Origin: Myxococcales bacterium
Lineage (GTDB): Bacteria > Myxococcota_A > Polyangia > Nannocystales > Nannocystaceae
Assembly: GCA_020633335.1 (NCBI GenBank)
Contig: JACKDU010000007.1
Span: 124,001-188,000 of the forward strand
Reading direction: 5' to 3'
Length of the DNA: 64,000 nt
This document shows, piece after piece, positions 52,449 to 61,114 of this stretch. Both the position numbers and the translations under genes were made by a program. Position 1 is the stretch's first letter, and each line of letters begins with the position of its first letter. The notes beneath the pieces were generated by a model. That model saw only the letters and a program-made list of their open reading frames with translations. It made no database searches and was not told where the DNA came from.

Positions 52449-52598
52449 CTGCAACACGACCGCCGACAACTCTAGCAACCGGTCTTTGAGCCGAGCAAGA
52501 AGCGTACTTTGGCGCTCGCTTTTTTCGCGCTCAACTCCGAGCCAGCCTCTGCGCCAGCGGGTGAGGAGGCGGGCGGAACTGCTGGTAGGCTCCCGCCG

Positions 52599-53804
52599 GT
52601 GAGCGACCGCGGAGGTGAGGGCGAGCGGCGAGGCGATGCCGCGACGGAGCGAGGGGCGCGCGCCTCCTTGCCCTCGCGTGAAGGCGGCGGCGACGGCGAC
52701 GCGGAGCGCGACGACGACCCGCCCGCGACCTGGCGAGCCCGGGCCGCCGCGACTCCGGGCACGGCTGCGATCACCGCCCTCTGTCTCCTCCTCTTCGCGG
52801 TCACGCTGGGGCTCCTCGTGGTGCGAGCCGACGACCCCTGGACCGCGCTCGGCCGCTCCCTCTGGAGCATCGACGGCGAGGTGCTCCGCGCGCTCGGGGC
52901 CCTGGAGCTCTCGCGGATCTGGCTCGACGGCGAGTGGTGGCGAGTGCTCACGGCGATCTTCCTGCATGGGTCGTGGATCCACCTGATCCTCAATTGCACG
53001 GCGCTGATCAGCGTCGGCGAGTGGCTCGAGCGGGGGATCGGCACGGCGCGAGCCCTGGTGATCTTCGGGATCGCTGGCATCGGCGGCTCGCTCGCGTCGC
53101 TCGCCTGGTGCGAGGCCCCGATGGTGGTCGGCGCGTCGGCTGGGATCCTGGGCATGGCCGGCGCCCTCTGGCTCGCCCGGATCGGCGGCTCGACGGCGGT
53201 GCGCGCGAGAATTCGCCAGGTCTCGGCGACGTCGCTGGCGGCGATGATCGTGCTCTGCCTCGGCCTCGGGTTGGTGGTGCCGGTGATCGCCCAGGCGGGT
53301 CACCTTGGGGGCCTGGTCGCGGGCTCGCTCGGCTTCCTGCTCCTCATGCGCCACGGTGTCCAACGCGCACTCCCCGGATCGGCGCTGATTGCGCTTTTTG
53401 CACTATCCGCCGTGCTTGGGGTGAAACCGAGCTTTCGAGACAACTATCAGCTCTTCCTCGGCTATCGCTACCTTGAGGACGATCGACCGGAAGATGCTCT
53501 GGCGGCCTTCGAGATCGCGCTCGCAGCGCGCCCCGAGGATCCGGATCTCGCCAACGCCGTCGCCTATCACCTGGCGCTCGCCGAGCGCGACTTGGATCGT
53601 GCCGAGCAGCTCGTCGATGTCGCCATGGCTGCCGATCCCGACAACGCGGACTACCTGGACACCAAGGGCTGGCTCGCCTGTCTTCGCGGTGATGCGGAGA
53701 GGGGACTGGAGCTGCTGCGAAGGGCCAAGGCCGCGAGCTCGCGGGAGATTCCCGAGATCACGGAGCACATCGAAGCTTGCGCCGGAGCCGCTCCCATTCG
53801 GTAG
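52599..53804 (+). CDS. Rhomboid family intramembrane serine protease with C-terminal TPRs
   Basis: Rhomboids cut substrates within the membrane using a Ser-His dyad. From GTG 52599 the protein has 401 residues; an upstream TTG at 52509 is less likely. A hydrophilic Arg/Glu/Gly N-terminus (about 50 residues) precedes the membrane part. Key elements are WWRVLTAIFLHGSWIHLILN (the WR and first-loop region), the active-site serine Ser180 in VVGASAGILG, and His235 in AQAGHLGGLVAG. Residues about 300-395 are TPR-like (YLEDDRPEDALAAFEIALAA; AYHLALAERDLDRAEQLVDV). The TPR part may bind substrates or partners. It is divergent from the DUF4388 gene and followed by the parS region. Confidence 0.88.
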   Translation: MSDRGGEGERRGDAATERGARASLPSREGGGDGDAERDDDPPATWRARAAATPGTAAITALCLLLFAVTLGLLVVRADDPWTALGRSLWSIDGEVLRALGALELSRIWLDGEWWRVLTAIFLHGSWIHLILNCTALISVGEWLERGIGTARALVIFGIAGIGGSLASLAWCEAPMVVGASAGILGMAGALWLARIGGSTAVRARIRQVSATSLAAMIVLCLGLGLVVPVIAQAGHLGGLVAGSLGFLLLMRHGVQRALPGSALIALFALSAVLGVKPSFRDNYQLFLGYRYLEDDRPEDALAAFEIALAARPEDPDLANAVAYHLALAERDLDRAEQLVDVAMAADPDNADYLDTKGWLACLRGDAERGLELLRRAKAASSREIPEITEHIEACAGAAPIR

Positions 53805-53810
53805 TCGGGG

Positions 53811-53826
53811 CGTTCCACGTGAAACG
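53811..53826. promoter_or_regulatory. parS site (single), 7 bp after the rhomboid stop
   Basis: CGTTCCACGTGAAACG matches the ParB-binding consensus TGTTCCACGTGAAACA in the inner 14 bp, differing only at the two outer positions. It lies just after the rhomboid stop. Confidence 0.9.
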
Positions 53827-54121
53827 TTGGCGACGCGAGCGAGGGACTCGGGGAACCGTGCCGCCGGAAAAGCCGCGACCGACCGGCCCAATCCGGTGAG
53901 TTCAGAGGTGCACCCGAGGACGGCGATTCGCTGCGTCAAGTCCGAGCGAGCCGGTCGACGACGACGCCGTCCATCCCATGCAAGCGCGAGGGCGATGGGC
54001 GATGTTCGCGTCACCGACCACGTCGGCTTGCGCAGGACCCCGTCGGGTCTGCCAGGGTCGGGGCGACGCCGCTATCCCTCGTGCCCCATTCCCCGCTCGC
54101 CGGCGCTTCATTGTAGTGGCG

Positions 54122-54281
54122 TGTTCCACGTGAAACGACCTGCCGGATCCATTGTCGTGTTCCACGTGAAACGACCCGCCGGATCCATTGTCGTGTTCCA
54201 CGTGAAACGACCCGCCGGATCCATTGTCGTGTTCCACGTGAAACGACCTGCCGGATCCATTGTCGCGTTCCACGTGAAACG
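54122..54281. repeat. Five-unit tandem array of parS sites with 36-bp period
   Basis: Five parS sites begin at 54122, 54158, 54194, 54230 and 54266, exactly 36 bp apart. Four read TGTTCCACGTGAAACG (15 of 16 consensus positions) and the fifth CGTTCCACGTGAAACG. The 20-bp spacers are nearly identical (GACCYGCCGGATCCATTGTC), so the array arose by tandem duplication of a 36-bp unit. ParB binds such sites, spreads, and recruits ParA for origin segregation. The constant phasing (about 3.4 helical turns) may matter for ParB loading. It lies about 8 kb from dnaA. Confidence 0.93.
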
Positions 54282-54483
54282 ACCCGCGCCTGACGCTTGC
54301 AGTTCCATCCTCCCGGCTCGCTTCCGGTGGGACGTCGACCCGGGCCGTCCGCCTGGGATCCAGGTCGCGAACACTCGCACGGTGCCAGGCTGGCTCGCGG
54401 GCACTCCGACGAGCCGATGACCCCAGTCAATGACGCGACCCTCCGCCTCGGCTGCGGCTCAAGCCGAGAGAGCGCTGGCAGGT

Positions 54484-54675
54484 CGCTTCACGTGGAACAC
54501 GACGGCTGCTCTGCATGGACCGACAATTCGTTCGCGTGGAACACGACCTCGACAGCCGGACCGTCTCGCGCGGCTCAACCACGAAGGAGCTGCGGCAGGT
54601 CGTGCCACCGGGAACACGACGGCTGCGTTGCATGGACCCGCCGGACGTCTCGTTCGTGTGGAACACGATAGGAGG
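54484..54675. repeat. Decaying second cluster of parS-like sites in larger repeats
   Basis: The first site, CGCTTCACGTGGAACA (54484-54499), matches 14 of 16 consensus positions in the opposite orientation. Further TGGAACACGA- or GGGAACACGA-type half-sites lie near 54537, 54606 and 54658 and match about 12-13 positions. They are embedded in two related units of about 115 bp that share GGAACACGACGGCTGC and TTCGxGTGGAACACGA. The cluster looks like an older, mutated parS array. Confidence 0.65.
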
Positions 54676-55155
54676 GAGCGCCAATCGCCCTCGGCTCCAG
54701 ATCAGCTCGTCCCACCCGGAGCGGACTCGGATGTGACCCCGACGAGTCGCGGACATCCCTCGTCATGACCCACGCCCCCAACGCAATTGATCGGCTCCCC
54801 CCATCCACCGCCTCCCCGGGAAGGAAGCTCGACCAGGCAGCGGGCACGGCAGCTATCATCGTTGGGCCTGTCGCGGGCATGGGGACGCATCGACCCGAAG
54901 GTGGAGCACCCACGCCGCGCGAACAACTCGCGCCCACGAGGCTGCTGAACCGCGACCTCGCCCGTGGTCGCCACCGCCGATCCCGAACGGACAGGCATCG
55001 CTACCTCCCCGTTCGCGAGAAGCGGCACGCACAGCAACTAGCACACGCCCAACGGCGCGCGAGCTCGCCACCTGAGAGCGACTTCGCGAGCGTCCGCGAC
55101 CTGCGCTTCGCTTCTGCGACCTCCGCCATCGAGCGAGGCGCGATATCGCGCAGAC

Positions 55156-55818
55156 TCAGTCGGCGGCAAGGGCGCCCACGCGGTAGGCACGGACTGACCA
55201 ACGGTCAAAATTACGAAGATCAGATGAACTCCACCCAGCCACGTCCGGAGCCTCGCGCGTCAAGTGCGCGACCACCAATCCTCCAGGCTTCACCCAACCT
55301 CGCGCGATTTCGAGCCAGCGCGGGGGCGGGAAGACCGCGCGGGCGCTGGCCACGTCGAAGCTCCCTCGCTCGACCGTCCCACGCTCCCCGCCGAGCGGCC
55401 TCCATCCCGACTCGTCGAGATGCCCCCGCAGCACGCGCTGTCGACGCCCGACCTGCGCGAGCGCGACCTCCAGGAAGGCAGCTCGCCGTTCGCGCGGCTC
55501 GATCAGCGTCAGCTCCACGTCACTCAGCGCCGCGACGATCAGCGCCGGGAATCCAGCGCCAGAGCCGACATCAAGCCAGCGAGCGCCCTCGCGAATCCCG
55601 AGCGAAGCGACGAGATCGACCACCTGCATCCCTTCGATGATGTGCGGCGCGAGCTCGGCGATGCTCCGCGCGGCGGTCAAGTTCATCACTCGCCCGTAGC
55701 GCAACCAGAGCTCCGCCAACGCCTCGAGGCGGCTCCAACGTGCGTCGGTGATCGCCAGCGACGCCACAAGCGCCGGCTGCGAATCCTCGATCATCGCCCT
55801 CAGTGTGCTCTCTGCCAT
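55156..55818 (-). CDS. rsmG: 16S rRNA (guanine-527-N7) methyltransferase
   Basis: RsmG (GidB) methylates G527 in the decoding region of 16S rRNA. The 220-residue product from ATG 55818 has a helical N-terminus (LEALAELWLRYGRVMNLTAA, with the conserved NLTAA), SAM motif I WLDVGSGAGFPALIVAAL, VELTLIEPRERRAAFL, SFDVASARAVFPPPRWLEIA and GGLVVAHLT. The gene is leftward, divergent from bioF. In many bacteria parA and parB follow rsmG; here parS sites occupy that space but no par genes were found. Confidence 0.92.
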   Translation of the reverse strand: MAESTLRAMIEDSQPALVASLAITDARWSRLEALAELWLRYGRVMNLTAARSIAELAPHIIEGMQVVDLVASLGIREGARWLDVGSGAGFPALIVAALSDVELTLIEPRERRAAFLEVALAQVGRRQRVLRGHLDESGWRPLGGERGTVERGSFDVASARAVFPPPRWLEIARGWVKPGGLVVAHLTREAPDVAGWSSSDLRNFDRWSVRAYRVGALAAD

Positions 55819-55865
55819 CGTCGCCGCCGTTGCCAAGCACGCGGGCGCGCAGTCTACTCCAGCCC

Positions 55866-57023
55866 GTGCGAGCGCGCCTCGAGTCCCGGATCGACCGCCA
55901 CCTCATCGAGCATGAGAGCGCGGGCCTCCGTCGGCGCTGCCCGACGATCAGCGGACGCGCCGGCGCCCACTACCGGATCGACGGCCGCCCCGTCGTCGGC
56001 TTCTGCTCCAACGACTACCTCGGCCTCGCCGCCGATCCCCTCGCGGCCCGCGACCTCCCGGCCGCCGGCGCCGGCGCATCGCGCCTCGTCTGCGGCGATC
56101 TCGAGGAGCTCCGCGCGCTCGAGGCCGAGCTCGCCGAACTCGCGGGCAGCGACGACGCGGTCCTCTTCCCGAGCGGCTTTCAGCTCAACGTCGGCGTCCT
56201 TCCAGCGCTGATCGAGCCAGGCGATCGCGTCTTCAGCGATCGCCTCAACCACGCGAGCCTGATCGATGGGATCCGCCTCGCCCGCGGCGGCGAGATCACG
56301 ATCCTGACCCACGGCGAGGCGCCCCCATTTCCCCGCGACGACGGCGCGCTCGACTGGTGGATCACCGAGGCGATCTTCTCGATGGATGGAGATCGCCTCG
56401 ACGTCGACGCCGCCCGCGCGCACGTCGCCCGCGGCGGCTCCCTCTACGTCGACGAGGCCCACTCCCTCGGCCTCTTCGCCGGCGGCCAGGGCCTCTCGCA
56501 GACCAACGATCTCCGGCCCACGCTGCTGATCGGCACCCTCGGGAAGGCGCTCGGCGCCGCCGGGGCCTTCGTCGCCACGAGCCGCACGATCGCCGCCTGG
56601 CTCCGCGCCCGCGCCCGCTCGTACGTCTTCAGCACCGGCGTCTCGCCGGCCCTCGCCGCGATCATCCGCGACCAGGTTCGCGCCCTCCGCAGCGCCCGCG
56701 GCGACGAGCGACGCGCCGCGCTCTGGGCCAACGTGCGCCGCTGCGCCGCTGCCCTCGGCGCCGACGGTCCGGAGCGCTATCCGTCACCGATCTTCCCGCT
56801 CATCGTCGGCGACAACCACCTCGCCGTCCACCTCGCGTCCGCGCTCCTCGATCGCGGCTGGCACGTCCAGGCGATCCGCCCACCGACCGTGCCCGAAGGG
56901 ACAGCTCGCCTCCGCCTGACGGTCTCGGCGCTGCACTCCTCGGAGGAGATCGATCGCCTCGTCGACGACCTCCAGCGGGTCTTCGCGCATCACGGCCTAC
57001 CCGCGCCGACCTCGCCGCGCTGA
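55866..57023 (+). CDS. bioF: 8-amino-7-oxononanoate synthase
   Basis: BioF is the PLP enzyme that condenses pimeloyl thioester with L-alanine in biotin synthesis. The 385-residue product from GTG 55866 (VRARLESRIDRHL) has FCSNDYLGLAADP, ASRLVCGDLEELRALEAELA, FPSGFQLNVGVLPAL, HASLIDGIRLA, VDEAHSLGLFA, the PLP lysine Lys227 in GTLGKALGAAGAF and VFSTGVSPALAAII. Length and motifs are standard. Other bio genes are not adjacent. Two degraded copies of its 3' end follow in the next 300 bp. Confidence 0.92.
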   Translation: MRARLESRIDRHLIEHESAGLRRRCPTISGRAGAHYRIDGRPVVGFCSNDYLGLAADPLAARDLPAAGAGASRLVCGDLEELRALEAELAELAGSDDAVLFPSGFQLNVGVLPALIEPGDRVFSDRLNHASLIDGIRLARGGEITILTHGEAPPFPRDDGALDWWITEAIFSMDGDRLDVDAARAHVARGGSLYVDEAHSLGLFAGGQGLSQTNDLRPTLLIGTLGKALGAAGAFVATSRTIAAWLRARARSYVFSTGVSPALAAIIRDQVRALRSARGDERRAALWANVRRCAAALGADGPERYPSPIFPLIVGDNHLAVHLASALLDRGWHVQAIRPPTVPEGTARLRLTVSALHSSEEIDRLVDDLQRVFAHHGLPAPTSPR

Positions 57024-57063
57024 CCGATGCGCGGCGAGAGCTCCCCTCCGCCTTTCAGGCTCG

Positions 57064-57154
57064 GCTGCACCCCTCGGAGCAGAGCGAGCGCCTCCACGCC
57101 CGCTCAGAGACGCCGAACGAGCGCCTCGTCGACGGCCTCCATCGGATCTCCGCG
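57064..57154 (+). pseudogene. Degenerate copy A of the bioF 3' end
   Basis: The two pieces 57064-57094 (CTGCACCCCTCGGAGCAGAG) and 57115-57154 (CGAGCGCCTCGTCGACGGCC) copy bioF codons for LHSSEEIDRLVDDL, with an insertion between them. It is not translated as a continuous gene. It lies about 40 bp after the bioF stop. Confidence 0.65.
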
Positions 57155-57208
57155 TCACGGGCTGCAGGACGCTGAATGTGCCCCATTCAGAGACGCTGGC
57201 TGAAGGAC

Positions 57209-57336
57209 GGCTGCGCTCCTCGGAGCAGAACGAGCGCCTCGTCGACGACCTCCATCGGCTCTTCGCGCGCGAGCGAGGTCGCTCTGGCAGACGTGCGGCG
57301 ACAGCGTTGCGCTGATCTGCACCCGACGTCGCCGCG
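57209..57336 (+). pseudogene. Degenerate copy B of the bioF 3' end
   Basis: CTGCGCTCCTCGGAGCAGAA at 57211 and the next 40 bp match the bioF sequence at 56931-56993 at roughly 85% of positions. Its frame still reads LRSSEQNERLVDDLHRLFA, then stops near 57315. The preceding ETLAEGRLR resembles the bioF stretch VPEGTARLR. It ends next to the mnmE stop. Confidence 0.65.
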
Positions 57337-57337
57337 G

Positions 57338-58660
57338 CTACTTGCCGATGCAGAAGCGGCTGAAGATCCGATCGAGCACCTCCGCGCCGACCGCACCGAG
57401 GGCTGCGCGGCCGGAGATCTCAGCGAGCCTGCGCTCGGCGATCCCGATCTGGAAGGCGATCACCTCGAGCGGCGCACCAGCGCGGGCGAGCGAGGCCGCC
57501 TCGGCGAGCGCCTCATGGGCCTCGGCCGCGCGCTCGCGGTGGCGCGCGAGGCCGATCCACGGGTGCTCCTGATCGCTGGCGATCCACCGGGAGATCGCCG
57601 CCCGTAGCGCCTCAAGCCCGGGGTCGTCCGCCCCGCCCCGCGCGCTCACGCCGAGCCACTCGACACGCCGCGCGCCGAGGTCGCGCTTGCTCTCGATCCG
57701 AATCAGCGTCGCCCCCGGGATCTCCTCCGGCATCTCTTCACTGGCCGCGGCGTCGGCCGCCTCGATCCAGAGGATCAGATCGGCCCCGGCGAGCTGCTCA
57801 CGAGAGCGGACGATCCCGGCCTCCTCGATCGCGCCCGCGCCCGCGCCGCGGATCCCGGCGGTGTCGACGAGGACGACGCCGTGACGCCCGAGCTCGAGCT
57901 CGGCCTCGACGTAGTCGCGCGTGGTCCCAGGCTCCGCTGCGACGATCGCCCGCGCTCGGCCGAGGAGCGCGTTGAAGAGCGAGCTCTTTCCGGCGTTCGG
58001 CGGGCCGGCGAGGACCACCCGCGCCCGCTCGCGCGCGCGCCGACCGGCTTCGAAGCGGGCGAGCCAGCGCTCGAGCGGCGCCAGCAGCTCATCCATGGTC
58101 CGGAGCCAGCGGGCCTCGTCGGCGGCGTCAACATCCTCCGGGAAGTCGAGGTTCGCCTCGATCTCGACCCGAAGATCCTCGATCTGCCCCCGGAGCGCCT
58201 CGACCTCGTCGGCGAGCTCGCCGGCGACGAGGCGCCGCGCCTGGTCCACCGCCTCCTGGGTCCGCGCGGCGATGAGCGCCGCGATCCCCTCCGCCTGATC
58301 AAGGCTGAGGCGCCCGTTCTCAAAGGCGCGCCGCGAGAATTCCCCGGGCCCGGCCGCGACCGCGCCGCAAACCAGGAGGTGATCGACGATCTCCTGGACG
58401 TTGCGAGCGCCGCCGTGGACATGGAGCTCGACCACGTCCTCGCCGGTGAACGATCGCGGCCCCGGCATGTCGACCACCAGCGCGTCCTCGACGCTCACCG
58501 CCAGCCTCACGCGCCGGCGCCCGAGCATGCGCGGCGCGGGCAGCTCGCCGACGAGATCGACGACGATCGCCCGCGCCCTTGGCCCGCTCAGGCGGATGAT
58601 CGCAACCCCACCGTCGGCGCTGCCGGTGGCGACGCCGACGATCGTCGCCGCCTCGATCAC
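57338..58660 (-). CDS. mnmE: tRNA uridine-5-carboxymethylaminomethyl modification GTPase MnmE
   Basis: MnmE (TrmE) with MnmG modifies U34 of tRNAs. The 440-residue product has the N-terminal folate-binding part (TIVGVATGSADGGVAIIRLS; GPRSFTGEDVVELHVHGG; GEFSRRAFENGRLSLDQAEG), the G domain with GPPNAGKSS (Lys225), EPGTTRDYVEAE and VDTAGIRG, and the C-terminal essential CIGK. It starts at GTG 58660, overlapping the khpB stop by GTGA, within the leftward rpmH-rnpA-yidD-yidC-khpB-mnmE run. mnmG is not in the window. Confidence 0.96.
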   Translation of the reverse strand: MIEAATIVGVATGSADGGVAIIRLSGPRARAIVVDLVGELPAPRMLGRRRVRLAVSVEDALVVDMPGPRSFTGEDVVELHVHGGARNVQEIVDHLLVCGAVAAGPGEFSRRAFENGRLSLDQAEGIAALIAARTQEAVDQARRLVAGELADEVEALRGQIEDLRVEIEANLDFPEDVDAADEARWLRTMDELLAPLERWLARFEAGRRARERARVVLAGPPNAGKSSLFNALLGRARAIVAAEPGTTRDYVEAELELGRHGVVLVDTAGIRGAGAGAIEEAGIVRSREQLAGADLILWIEAADAAASEEMPEEIPGATLIRIESKRDLGARRVEWLGVSARGGADDPGLEALRAAISRWIASDQEHPWIGLARHRERAAEAHEALAEAASLARAGAPLEVIAFQIGIAERRLAEISGRAALGAVGAEVLDRIFSRFCIGK

Positions 58661-59208
58661 GCCTGGGCTTGGCTCGAGCCCTTGGCGCCGCGGTCCGGGA
58701 AGACGACGACGTGGCGGTAGCGACCCTCGCCCTCGGACTCGGTCCGGACGCCGTCGATCGCCGTCAGCGTCATGTGGACGACCCGCCGCTCCATCGCCGT
58801 CATCGGCTCGAAGTGGTAGGGCTTGCCGGTGTCGAGGACGCGGGCGCCGATCCCCTGAGCGAGCTCGCGGAGCGCCTTCTCGCGCCGGACGCGGTAGCCG
58901 CCAACATCGAGGGTGATCCGCATGCGCTCGAAGCCCTCGGCCTGGAGCACCCGCAGCGTCAGGTACTGGAGGGCATCAAGGGTCGCGCCGTGGCGACCGA
59001 TGAGGAGCCCGCCGTCCTCCTCGCTGGTGTTGAGATCGCAGTGGAGCCCGTCCTCCTCGATGTCGATGTCGACCTCGACCTCGACGCCGAGGAGACCGAG
59101 GACGGACTCGAGGAAGACGCGGACCACCGGCACCGCCTTGGCGAAGCGCTCGTCCGCGCTCGCACGCTGCCCCTTGTTCGAGGCTGAGGTCTCCTTGGGA
59201 TCGCTCAT
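58657..59208 (-). CDS. khpB: KhpB/Jag RNA-binding protein (KH and R3H domains)
   Basis: This encodes 183 residues from ATG 59208. The KH domain has GLLIGRHGATLDALQYLTLR near residues 67-86, and the R3H domain has the YRVRREKALRELAQGI region and HFEPMTAMERRVVHMTL. Jag/KhpB proteins bind RNA and are coupled with the YidC/cell-division module. The usual N-terminal Jag-N domain is absent; a Lys/Ser/Ala-rich stretch replaces it. It follows yidC with a 25-bp gap and overlaps mnmE by 4 bp. Name by family and position. Confidence 0.9.
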   Translation of the reverse strand: MSDPKETSASNKGQRASADERFAKAVPVVRVFLESVLGLLGVEVEVDIDIEEDGLHCDLNTSEEDGGLLIGRHGATLDALQYLTLRVLQAEGFERMRITLDVGGYRVRREKALRELAQGIGARVLDTGKPYHFEPMTAMERRVVHMTLTAIDGVRTESEGEGRYRHVVVFPDRGAKGSSQAQA

Positions 59209-59233
59209 CGTAGATAACCTCCGAAATCGAAAA

Positions 59234-60841
59234 CTACTTCTTGGCGACCGCGGCCGCCTTGCCCGGGCGGGTCTGGATCACGGTCTGGACCAGCGAGAGC
59301 ATGATGTTGGCGAAGATGTAGACGCCGAGCCCCGAGGGCAGGAAGAGCATCATCACCGTGAAGATGAGTGGCATCATCCACATCATCATCTTCGCCTGCT
59401 GGTTGTCCCCAGTCGGCGTCGGCTGAAGCTTGGTCTGCAGGAACATCAGGCCGCCGATGCCGAGCGGCAGGATGAAGTAGGGGTCCTGCTGGGTGAGGTC
59501 GGGGAGCCAGAGGAAGGGCACCCGGAAGAGCTCGACCGCGGTCGCCAGCATCGCGTAGAGGGCGATCCAGATCGGCAGCTGGACGACCATCGGCAGGCAG
59601 CCGGCGAGCGGGTTGACGCCGGAGCGGGCGAAGAGCGCCTGCATCTCCTGGGCCTGGCGGGTGCGGTCGTCGGCGTACTTGGTCTTGAGCGACTCGATCT
59701 CCGGCTGGATCTCCTTCATCCGCTTCATCGAGTTCATCTGCTTGAGCGTGAGCGGCAGCGTCACGCCCTTGACGACGACGGTGAGGAGGAGGATCGCAAC
59801 GCCCCAGATCCCGGTGAGATCGTGGAACCAGCGGAGGAGGCGGAGCATCAGCTTGCCGAGCGCCGACGAGAGGCCGCCGAACCAGCCCCAGTCGATCGCG
59901 CCCTCGAGGTTCACGCCGCCGACGACGCTGTGATCGCGGAGGCGCTCGAGCTCCTTGGTGCCGAAGTAGAGCCCGAACTCGTAGCCGCGGGTCTCACCCG
60001 GGCCCAGCGTCAGCGTCTTGCCGTAGAGGTTGGCGACCAGCGCGCTGTGGTCCTCGGTGGTCGTGATCTCGCAGAGCTGACCGGCCTCGCTGGGGATCAC
60101 GCTCCAGAGGAAGTACTTGGTGTCGAGGCCGATCCAGGAGATCGCCCCGCGGATCCGCTCGGCCGCCTCCTCGACGTCGTCGAGGTCGAAGTCCTCGACG
60201 TCCTCGGGGGTCGCGCAGAGGCCCCGGTGGACGTTGTACTGGCTCTTCTCCGCGCCCTCGCCGAGGCGCGAGCGGACGATGAGCCGGTGCTCCTGCGGGC
60301 GGTCGCTGCGGTTGGTCACCTTGACGGTGAAGCGGCCCTCGTAGTCGTCGAGGAGCATCAGCGACGAGATGATCTCGACCCCCTCGCCGGCGTACTTGAG
60401 GTTCCAGGCCCGCTTGTCGTCGCGCGGCTCGAGGACCTGCCAGGTCGCGTTGCGGGGGAGCTTGAAGTCGGTGCGCTCGCTGTCGAAGGCGACCGCGAGG
60501 GTGGCCTGGCCCTGGAGATCGAGGAAGTCGAGCCCCTTGCCCTCGCCGTCGAGGAATTGCGGGCTGCGGAGCTCGGCGCTCTTGATCATCCCGTCGACGT
60601 TGGTCACGTCGAGGGCGACGAGCTCGTTCTCGAGGCGGCTCGTGACGACGTCGGCGGCGTTGGCCGGCGCGGCGTCCTCCTCCTTGACCGTCTTCTTCCC
60701 CTCGTCGTCCCGCTCGTCGGCGATCTGCTGCTGGGGAGCCGTCGACTCCGCGGGTGGGGGCGGCATGATCCAGGTCGAGTAGACGATCCAGATCGCAACA
60801 CAGATGACGATCGCCAGGAGGGTGCGGCGCGAGCTATCCAC
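59234..60841 (-). CDS. yidC: Membrane protein insertase YidC
   Basis: YidC inserts membrane proteins alone or with SecYEG. The 535-residue product has the first helix near residues 6-24 (RTLLAIVICVAIWIVYSTWI), a charged Gln/Glu/Lys linker, a large periplasmic domain (VVTSRLENELVALDVTNVDG through VGGVNLEGAIDWGWFG), and the conserved C-terminal insertase core: GIWGVAILLLTVVVKGVTLP, MKEIQPEIESLKTKYADD, NPLAGCLPMVVQLPIWIALY, and the final helices ending KAAAVAKK. The Gram-negative-type periplasmic domain is present. Gene order with yidD and rnpA is standard. Confidence 0.95.
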   Translation of the reverse strand: MDSSRRTLLAIVICVAIWIVYSTWIMPPPPAESTAPQQQIADERDDEGKKTVKEEDAAPANAADVVTSRLENELVALDVTNVDGMIKSAELRSPQFLDGEGKGLDFLDLQGQATLAVAFDSERTDFKLPRNATWQVLEPRDDKRAWNLKYAGEGVEIISSLMLLDDYEGRFTVKVTNRSDRPQEHRLIVRSRLGEGAEKSQYNVHRGLCATPEDVEDFDLDDVEEAAERIRGAISWIGLDTKYFLWSVIPSEAGQLCEITTTEDHSALVANLYGKTLTLGPGETRGYEFGLYFGTKELERLRDHSVVGGVNLEGAIDWGWFGGLSSALGKLMLRLLRWFHDLTGIWGVAILLLTVVVKGVTLPLTLKQMNSMKRMKEIQPEIESLKTKYADDRTRQAQEMQALFARSGVNPLAGCLPMVVQLPIWIALYAMLATAVELFRVPFLWLPDLTQQDPYFILPLGIGGLMFLQTKLQPTPTGDNQQAKMMMWMMPLIFTVMMLFLPSGLGVYIFANIMLSLVQTVIQTRPGKAAAVAKK

Positions 60842-60844
60842 GAG

Positions 60845-61114
60845 TTAGCCCTTCTCTGAGTGAGACGTGCAGGGGATCGCCGGCGCTCCGGCGGCCCCCC
60901 TGGGGAGGGGTGGTAGATCAACGCCGCCGGGTTGCCAAGGGTGGCAGCGACCGAGGCGACGCAAGGTAAGCCAGCTCCCGCGCCAGAAGCCGTGGTGCCG
61001 CAGGCACTCGCAGGCGTAGGCCGAGCAGCTCGGGTAGAAGCGACAGGCGGGGCCGAGGAGCGGCGAGATCAGCCGCTGATAGACACGGATCAGGGCGATC
61101 GCGAGGGCGCTCAT
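60845..61114 (-). CDS. yidD: Membrane protein insertion efficiency factor YidD
   Basis: YidD is a small membrane-associated protein that aids YidC insertion. The 89-residue product has the diagnostic IRVYQRLISPLLGPACRFYP and PSCSAYACECLRHHG, with the clustered cysteines, then RRLGRCHPW and PGGVDLPP. The start overlaps the rnpA stop by ATGA, and the stop lies 3 bp before yidC. Confidence 0.93.
   Translation of the reverse strand: MSALAIALIRVYQRLISPLLGPACRFYPSCSAYACECLRHHGFWRGSWLTLRRLGRCHPWQPGGVDLPPLPRGAAGAPAIPCTSHSEKG

Larger units (their letters stand above)
53805..55155. other. 1.35-kb non-coding region carrying the parS clusters
   Basis: No genuine coding sequence was recognised on either strand; open frames here cross the repeat arrays or have wrong composition. 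The region holds a single parS at 53811, a five-unit parS array at 54122-54281 and a degenerate cluster at 54484-54675. The remaining 480 bp before rsmG (54680-55155) shows nothing specific. This is the likely chromosomal centromere. Confidence 0.75.

Noticed and set aside
54122..54281. Direct repeats that look like a CRISPR array
   Set aside because: The spacers are almost identical, the period is exactly 36 bp, and the repeat core is the parS palindrome.
54680..55155. Possible parA or parB remnant between the parS region and rsmG
   Set aside because: No Walker A motif, helix-turn-helix or ParB-like GERR motif could be read in any frame.
54765..55640. Plus-strand open frame across the rsmG end
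   Set aside because: It runs antisense into rsmG, lacks a ribosome binding site and has no domain-like segment.
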